From Candidatus Peregrinibacteria bacterium (lineage in GTDB: Bacteria > Patescibacteriota > Gracilibacteria > UBA1369 > LOWO2-01-FULL-3): DNA of 8,593 bases. The stretch spans positions 5,970 to 14,562 of the forward strand of contig JACROX010000037.1 of NCBI GenBank assembly GCA_016214225.1, read 5' to 3'. Each line of letters starts with the position of its first letter. The stretch's first letter is position 1. Positions 1-4,515 of the stretch are shown here, piece after piece. The notes under the pieces were generated by a model that saw nothing but the letters and a program-made list of their open reading frames with translations, was not told the origin of the DNA and searched no databases. A program made the position numbers and the translations under genes.

Positions 1-35
1 AAACAAAACCAAAGGGGGAATTTGTTTTAATTATA

Positions 36-92
36 GGCAACCTGAAAGGTTGCCCTAGCCAGTAGTGTGACACGCCATAGGCGTGGAACTCC
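36..92 (-). repeat. Two-hairpin REP-like repeat, copy A (intergenic)
   Basis: Read on the plus strand, this copy has a perfect 8-bp hairpin with a GAA loop (36-54), the linker ctagccagtagtgtga (55-70), a second perfect 6-bp hairpin cacgcc-ata-ggcgtg (71-85), and the tail gaactcc (86-92). The linker and tail match copies B and C inside the two pilin genes. Both stems differ from those copies but are still fully paired, which is compensatory change. It lies 29 bp downstream of the pilin operon's last stop codon, in the same orientation as the other copies. In the minus-strand frame used by the pilin copies it is not continuous with a prepilin sequence and soon reaches a stop, so it is non-coding here. 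The linker carries GTAG (62-65), the tetranucleotide known from REP elements. REP identity is inference. Confidence 0.8.
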
Positions 93-121
93 ATGGAAAC
101 AACAGTTTTTCAGAGACCATT

Positions 122-1402
122 TTAGTTACTGACCGGAGGAATTCCTGCCCCCGTAAGCACTTCTTTGATCCAACTTTTAGCGCTTTTATCTCTTATATCG
201 CTCACGGGAGGATATGAATTTATTTTATCAACCAATCCGGCCGCGACGGTAGTCTGAACGGTTATGTCCTTGAATGTTCCCGGGTAATCTTTCGCGGCAT
301 CCGGAGACAACCCGATTGTCATAATAATTGTAACGGTGGGATGTACTTGCATGGCGCTTTCGGCATACGCTTTATAAGGATCTTCTATCGGAGTAATTAT
401 AAATTGCAGATTTTTAATGTCCGCGTTGAGGGGAGTGATTGGAATAAATTGAGTTGAAGCGGCGCCTCCCAAAGCATAAAAAGGCATAATCAAATCCACC
501 GTCCACGGAACCGTAATGCCATATTTCACGATATTGTTAGAATCACCATTTATAATTGGAAGTTTTATTTGTTTCGCGAGATTGACTGCCTGCGAAGTGT
601 CTACCCCTATAACTTTCCCGTAACAATTAAATCCCTCTTTGCACGTAAAAGTGTCTATAATCCCGTTTTGATCCAAATCTTTTCCTTCCATTCTTATAAG
701 TCCTATGCCAAAGGTGTTTTCAGCGCCGCTTTTAATAACTTTCTTCGCGATGATTGTTTTTTGAGTCCCGGTTTTATCGATAATAAATAATTGATCGACG
801 GTAACATTTTTGCCGTTCGAACAAATTCCTTTACCTTTCTCACAAAAAGCGCTCGCGTCATCTTGATTCCCCATGAAAGGATTTTGACCGGTATTCAGAT
901 CCAAAGATAAATTATAAACAACCTGACATTCTCCCGCTACTGGACCTTTGTAAGAACACTCCGCGCCGAGATCGTCGGGATTAGCGGTTTGCCCATTGCT
1001 TATTTGCGCTCCCGGATCATAAAATCTGCTCCCGTAAACGCCATAATTTATCCCGTAATATCCAGTCTTGCCGGAGTTTCCGCAAAGCTGTTGTATAACG
1101 CAAACATTGTAATATTCTTCATAATCAATCGTTCCGTTTTCAATTTCTTTTGTTAATTCTTGGAGAATGATTTTGGCTTCCGAATAAAGCGCGTTATGAG
1201 TATTGGACATTTTTTCAATTTTAACGATGCTCACTAAAATAGACGCCGCCACAACCGTCGCGATGCTGAAAATACTTATGCCGACGAGGACTTCGACTAA
1301 GGTAACGCCGAGGCAATCTCGCCGCAGGCGAGTTGCCCTAGCCGGTAGCGTGAGCCCGGCTTTAGACGGGCGAATTCCTTTTCTTAATTTAATATTTTTC
1401 AT
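122..1402 (-). CDS. Prepilin-like protein, PilW/PulJ type, with repeat-extended leader
   Basis: A 426-residue type IV pilin or pseudopilin family protein, expected to be cut by prepilin peptidase and assembled in the inner membrane. The cleavage site is G32|V33, with the conserved Glu at mature position 5 (E37, motif VTLVEV) and a hydrophobic helix at about 33-60. The leader is unusually long, 32 residues: a short start ending in KG (residues 8-9), then a stretch encoded by repeat copy B that ends in a new Gly before the cleavage point. The large globular part has eight Cys between 101 and 260, probably disulfides, and an EF-hand-like loop (D242, D244, N246, G247, D250) that may bind calcium. 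The C-terminal QTTVAAG stretch resembles the end of PilW-like pilins. Its ATG overlaps the upstream gene's TGA as ATGA, so translation is probably coupled; no separate SD site is seen. The exact minor-pilin class is uncertain. Confidence 0.88.
   Translation of the reverse strand: MKNIKLRKGIRPSKAGLTLPARATRLRRDCLGVTLVEVLVGISIFSIATVVAASILVSIVKIEKMSNTHNALYSEAKIILQELTKEIENGTIDYEEYYNVCVIQQLCGNSGKTGYYGINYGVYGSRFYDPGAQISNGQTANPDDLGAECSYKGPVAGECQVVYNLSLDLNTGQNPFMGNQDDASAFCEKGKGICSNGKNVTVDQLFIIDKTGTQKTIIAKKVIKSGAENTFGIGLIRMEGKDLDQNGIIDTFTCKEGFNCYGKVIGVDTSQAVNLAKQIKLPIINGDSNNIVKYGITVPWTVDLIMPFYALGGAASTQFIPITPLNADIKNLQFIITPIEDPYKAYAESAMQVHPTVTIIMTIGLSPDAAKDYPGTFKDITVQTTVAAGLVDKINSYPPVSDIRDKSAKSWIKEVLTGAGIPPVSN
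1312..1378 (-). repeat. Two-hairpin REP-like repeat, copy B, in frame in a prepilin leader
   Basis: On the plus strand, hairpin 1 (1312-1337) pairs ggcaa/ttgcc and ctcgcc/ggcgag around a GCA loop with one bulged T. The linker ctagccggtagcgtga follows (1338-1353), then hairpin 2 gcccg/cgggc with an 8-nt loop (1354-1371), and the tail gaattcc (1372-1378). It encodes the basic leader segment of the PilW-like prepilin. Hairpin 2 has a different sequence and size from copies A and C but is still paired. The added segment is 23 codons here against 22 in copy C, so the reading frame is kept despite the length change. Confidence 0.88.
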
Positions 1403-2064
1403 AATGTTTTGGATGGGTCTACATCGAAAATTTCAGCCATGCCCGATGTTTGAAACACGGTAATGAATTTTTTAAAACTTCCTTTTTCAAAACTAAAAGA
1501 CATAAACGGAGCTTGTGATATTGGAATCGGCAGAGGAGTGGGAGAACTGTTTTTATATATGGACATGCTTCCGCCTCCCGTTTCAAAAAAAAGATAAATC
1601 GGAAAAATTTCGCCGGAAGGTTTTAATAATTTTATTATATAGTCTGAAGTGTAAGTTTTTTTGTCTTTTAACGCGTCATCTGAATCATAGGAAAATGATT
1701 GGCTTCCCGTGTCCGCGAATAACGTGAAAGTTGTGGCGCCCAAAATCTGTTCTATTTTTATTCCGTAACGGTCGGGAAGAACTGTTGTGTTGTCGGATTT
1801 TTGAACCATTTCACTCGTGACAGCATACGACCTCGCGCTTCTTACCATGGAAACTATTTCTTTGTATTTTGAAATAAAATCAAAAGAGCGAGTTGAATTC
1901 ATATAGGAAGAAAGCGCGGAAACGGAAACTATGGCAATGACCGCCATGACGAGAAGAATTTCGATCAGAGTAAATCCGAGGCAATCTCGCCGCAGGCGAG
2001 TTGCCCTAGCCAGTAGTGTGACCCGCCTTCGGCGGGGAACTCCTTTCTCATTTTTTATGAGCAT
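1399..2064 (-). CDS. Prepilin-like protein, FimT/GspH type, with repeat-extended leader
   Basis: A 221-residue type IV pilin or pseudopilin family protein. The prepilin cleavage site is G30|F31, followed by FTLIEILLV with Glu at mature position 5 (E35), and the hydrophobic helix spans about 31-52. The next segment (SARSYAVTSEMV, around residue 75) resembles the helix of FimT/GspH minor pilins. As in the downstream gene, the leader is two-part: MLIKNEKG would be an ordinary short leader, then an arginine-rich stretch encoded by repeat copy C comes before the actual cleavage Gly. It is the first gene of the operon; its TGA stop overlaps the ATG of the PilW-like gene. The ATG at 2064 was chosen because a consensus -10 box ends 6 bp upstream and because MLIKNEKG looks like a normal leader start. 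It has no SD site. It could equally serve a pilus, a type II-like secretion pseudopilus or DNA uptake. Confidence 0.88.
   Translation of the reverse strand: MLIKNEKGVPRRRRVTLLARATRLRRDCLGFTLIEILLVMAVIAIVSVSALSSYMNSTRSFDFISKYKEIVSMVRSARSYAVTSEMVQKSDNTTVLPDRYGIKIEQILGATTFTLFADTGSQSFSYDSDDALKDKKTYTSDYIIKLLKPSGEIFPIYLFFETGGGSMSIYKNSSPTPLPIPISQAPFMSFSFEKGSFKKFITVFQTSGMAEIFDVDPSKTL
1980..2043 (-). repeat. Two-hairpin REP-like repeat, copy C, in frame in a prepilin leader
   Basis: On the plus strand, hairpin 1 (1980-2005) is identical to that of copy B. The linker ctagccagtagtgtga (2006-2021) is identical to that of copy A. Hairpin 2 is cccgcc-ttc-ggcggg (2022-2036), followed by the tail gaactcc (2037-2043). 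It lies directly after the KG of a normal-looking leader and directly before the LG|FTLIE cleavage site. Copies B and C share an uninterrupted 36-bp block starting at ccgag and running through hairpin 1 into the linker. The mature pilin sequences around them are far more divergent, so the repeat arrived or was homogenised after the two pilins diverged. Confidence 0.9.
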
Positions 2065-2070
2065 GAATTC

Positions 2071-2098
2071 ATTATAGGAGTTTCAAGAGATAAAACAA
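2071..2098 (-). promoter_or_regulatory. Promoter of the pilin operon, apparently leaderless
   Basis: On the minus strand, -35 TTGTTT (2093-2098) and a consensus -10 TATAAT (2071-2076) are separated by 16 bp. Only gaattc lies between the -10 box and the ATG at 2064-2062, so transcription would start at or next to the A of the start codon. This predicts a leaderless mRNA, which fits the missing SD site. The boxes are seen directly; the start site is inferred from normal sigma-70-type spacing. Confidence 0.65.
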
Positions 2099-2137
2099 TA
2101 TTTGCTGTTGATGGCGAGTGTTTTTACTGGCACTGAC

Positions 2138-2166
2138 TTCAACTTACTCCCTTTTTATGATATAAT
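2138..2166 (+). promoter_or_regulatory. Extended -10 promoter of the cyclase gene
   Basis: TGATATAAT (2158-2166) is a perfect extended -10 element. A weak -35 (TTCAAC, 2138-2143) lies 17 bp upstream of the hexamer. The expected transcription start near 2173 gives a leader of about 20 nt to the GTG at 2194. It diverges from the pilin operon promoter across the same 129-bp intergenic region, so one regulator could affect both. Confidence 0.65.
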
Positions 2167-2193
2167 CACAAGATTAAACCATAAAAAAGGCCT

Positions 2194-4287
2194 GTGCGGA
2201 CACAATTCTTCAAAAACAGAATATTCGCGGGGATAGCGATAGGACTCGCGGTCGCAATTTTTATCTCGACCCTAACTCTAACGCAGTCCATGTATTCGTG
2301 GCATCTCAAAATCGCCGACACGCTTTACGGGAAAAATAATCCTTCAGACAAAATCGTAATTATAGGCATAGACACAAAAAGCACAATGCCTGCTCCCAAC
2401 GGTCTCGGGCGTTTCGCGCAATGGAGTAGAAATAATTACGTGAAATTGCTCGACATACTGAAAAAAGAAAATCCGAAAGTGATCGCGGCGGATATTCTTT
2501 TCAACACTCCGACTCAAATGCTCCCGTTCGAAGACATAAATTTATTTAAAAGCACGCTTGAAAAAAATGCGACAAACTCGGGAAAATTGAAACTTTACGA
2601 AGATTTTTTAAACAATAATTCAAGGACGCTCAACAATTCCATCGATCAAAAATTTGCCGATAAATTAAAAGAATTTAAAAATATTGTTTTGGCGTTTAAC
2701 GCGAACAACAACACGCCCATCTACCCTCTCAAAAAATTCAGCGAAACCGCGACTCTTGGAAATATTTCGGTGGAATTTGATAAAGATAATATTTTAAGAA
2801 AAACAATTCCATATTTCAAAGACGAAAATGAAAATAAAACTTATGACGACTTCGCGATAGCTGCCGCGAAAATTTATTTAAATAATCAAAATTTAAATAT
2901 TCCGAATGAAGACAATAAATTTAACGTAAATTATTTTGGCCCACCGTTCAGCTATAAAATCGTGCCATTCGTCGACGTGATAAATAAAAATTTTGAGCCA
3001 AACACGTTCAAAGACAAAATTGTTCTCATCGGAGTAACATCGTTTCAGGAAATTCAAGACAAAGTTTTAACTCCGAAATCAACAACAACCGCGATGTCGG
3101 GAATAGAATTCAGAGCGAATGAAATTCAGACGATTTTGGATAATCAATTTTTAAAAAATCAAAGTGAATTAAGCCAAATTTTAACTTTATTGATTTTATC
3201 CGTCGCTTTGGGGATCGCGTTTAACTACATCGGGATTATTCTCTCTTTTATAATCGGCTTATTTTCAATTATCGGATATATTCTTTCGGCGCGTCTTTTT
3301 TACAAAAACGGAATAATCATAAATATGCTGTATCCGTTTTTTGCCATCGCGCTTGTTTATATTTTTTCATGGATATACAGATATTTTATCGCGGACAAAG
3401 GCAAGCGCGAGATTAAGTCCGCTTTCGGCCATTATGTGAGCTCAAGTCTTGTCGACGAAATAAGTAAAAATCCCGACATGGTAAAACTTGGCGGCGAAAA
3501 AAAAGTCGTAACAATATTTTTTTCCGACATTAAAAATTCAACGACACTCGCTGAAAAATCCGAAATTATTTCATGGGTCAGTCAGATAAACGAATATTTT
3601 ACGATGATGGAAAGTATCATAAAAAAATTCTTTGGAACGGTGGATAAATATGAAGGCGACGCGATTATGGGATTTTGGAACGCGCCGGTATCGCTCGTGA
3701 ATCATGTTTCCCTCGCGTACACGGCGGCGCTCGAAATGAAAAAAGTTTTAAAATTGCTTCATGAAAAATGGACGAAAGAAAATAAGCCTTTGATAGAATT
3801 TAGAATTGGAATAAATACGGGCGAAGCGATTGTGGGGAATTTCGGATCGGTAAATCGGTTTGATTACACGGTCATGGGGGATTCGGTAAACACCGCTTCC
3901 AGACTTGAAAGTTCGGCGAATAAAACTTACGGGACTCAAATCGCGATCGCAGGATTCGAGTCTTATATCTCAAAAGAAGACTTGGAGAAATTTTTAACGC
4001 GCGAAATAGATTTGGTATTTTTCCCGGGGAAAAATGAACCTGTAAAATTGTTTGAATTGATTTCAAATCGCGCCTCTGAATCCGGGCAAATTCAACTTAT
4101 GGAATCTTACTCCAAAGGACTGAATTTTTATCGTCAAAAAGATTACAAAAACGCGATTGCGATTTTTGAAGGGATTAAAGAAGACAGTCCGTCAAAAGTA
4201 ATGTTGGAAAGATGCAAAATTTTAATAAGCGGAGGGAAAATTGAAGGATTGAGCGAAGAAATGATTTTCAGAATTGCGAATAAGTAG
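2194..4287 (+). CDS. CHASE2-domain class III adenylate cyclase
   Basis: A 697-residue membrane-bound sensor cyclase predicted to make cAMP from ATP. One N-terminal transmembrane helix (about 10-30) is followed by an extracytoplasmic CHASE2 sensor (about 35-320, with typical VIIGID and KIVLIGVTS strands). Three transmembrane helices (about 325-398) and the catalytic domain (about 430-600) come next. All key residues are present: metal-binding D445 and D489, substrate-selecting K485 and T559 (in YTVMGD), and transition-state N566 and R570 (NTASR). The Lys/Thr pair points to ATP as substrate and to a class IIIb-like enzyme. The C-terminus (about 635-690) holds a TPR-like helical repeat, common in CHASE2 cyclases. 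GTG is taken as the start because the next Met (33) would remove the first helix. A purine run AAAAAAGG ends only 3 nt before GTG, which is short for an SD site. Its signal and effector are unknown. Confidence 0.93.
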   Translation: MRTQFFKNRIFAGIAIGLAVAIFISTLTLTQSMYSWHLKIADTLYGKNNPSDKIVIIGIDTKSTMPAPNGLGRFAQWSRNNYVKLLDILKKENPKVIAADILFNTPTQMLPFEDINLFKSTLEKNATNSGKLKLYEDFLNNNSRTLNNSIDQKFADKLKEFKNIVLAFNANNNTPIYPLKKFSETATLGNISVEFDKDNILRKTIPYFKDENENKTYDDFAIAAAKIYLNNQNLNIPNEDNKFNVNYFGPPFSYKIVPFVDVINKNFEPNTFKDKIVLIGVTSFQEIQDKVLTPKSTTTAMSGIEFRANEIQTILDNQFLKNQSELSQILTLLILSVALGIAFNYIGIILSFIIGLFSIIGYILSARLFYKNGIIINMLYPFFAIALVYIFSWIYRYFIADKGKREIKSAFGHYVSSSLVDEISKNPDMVKLGGEKKVVTIFFSDIKNSTTLAEKSEIISWVSQINEYFTMMESIIKKFFGTVDKYEGDAIMGFWNAPVSLVNHVSLAYTAALEMKKVLKLLHEKWTKENKPLIEFRIGINTGEAIVGNFGSVNRFDYTVMGDSVNTASRLESSANKTYGTQIAIAGFESYISKEDLEKFLTREIDLVFFPGKNEPVKLFELISNRASESGQIQLMESYSKGLNFYRQKDYKNAIAIFEGIKEDSPSKVMLERCKILISGGKIEGLSEEMIFRIANK

Positions 4288-4337
4288 CGAGAAAATCGGT
4301 CCGTAGCCGGAACTCAAGCGAGCTTATAAATTAAAGT

Positions 4338-4371
4338 AAAAGCCCCCCGATCCGAAGATCGAGAGGCTTTT
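4338..4371. terminator. Bidirectional rho-independent terminator between convergent genes
   Basis: An A-tract runs into a hairpin with inner stem cgatc/gatcg (4348-4352 and 4357-4361) around a CGAA loop. After two mismatches the outer stem aaaagcc/ggctttt continues into a T-run (to 4373). A/T tracts on both sides let it work for the plus-strand cyclase gene, 50 bp after its stop, and for the convergent peptidase gene on the minus strand. Confidence 0.85.
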
Positions 4372-4392
4372 TTCAGTCTAGCTTTTTTGGTG

Positions 4393-4508
4393 ACCTCTAA
4401 AAAACGATGGATTGCAAGGAAACGAGGAGCTTTCGAAGGAGCCGTACGAGCTTGTACGGCGAGGAGGAAGCGACGAAGTTGACGCAGCAAGACACGTTTT
4501 TCAGAGGT
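4393..4508. repeat. Symmetric 116-bp fold-back element
   Basis: The ends are 14-bp inverted repeats with one mismatch: acctctaaaaaacg (4393-4406) and cgtttttcagaggt (4495-4508). The middle is a near-perfect 18-bp palindrome, ccgtacgag/cttgtacgg (4442-4459). Outer and inner inverted repeats share the same centre, 4450.5, which argues against chance. The arms between are purine-rich on the plus strand and do not pair. It encodes no transposase. It begins 7 bp after the stop of the convergent peptidase gene and marks one edge of the GC-rich segment. A non-autonomous mobile element or dispersed palindromic repeat is the likeliest reading. Confidence 0.7.
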
Positions 4509-4515
4509 TCCATTG

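Noticed and set aside
36..54. Hairpin 1 of copy A as a rho-independent terminator of the pilin operon
   Set aside because: In the minus-strand transcript the stem is followed by tataattaaaac, not a U-run.
36..121. Copy A as the start of a third prepilin gene
   Set aside because: In the minus-strand frame used by copies B and C it runs into a TAA soon after the repeat, has no start codon upstream before a TGA, and no FTLIE-like sequence follows.
569..1727. Plus-strand frames of 70-86 codons opposite the pilin genes
   Set aside because: They are antisense shadows of convincing prepilin genes with no independent support.
36..2043. The three repeats as a CRISPR array
   Set aside because: Spacing is irregular (over 600 bp), two copies are inside genes, and stems vary in sequence.
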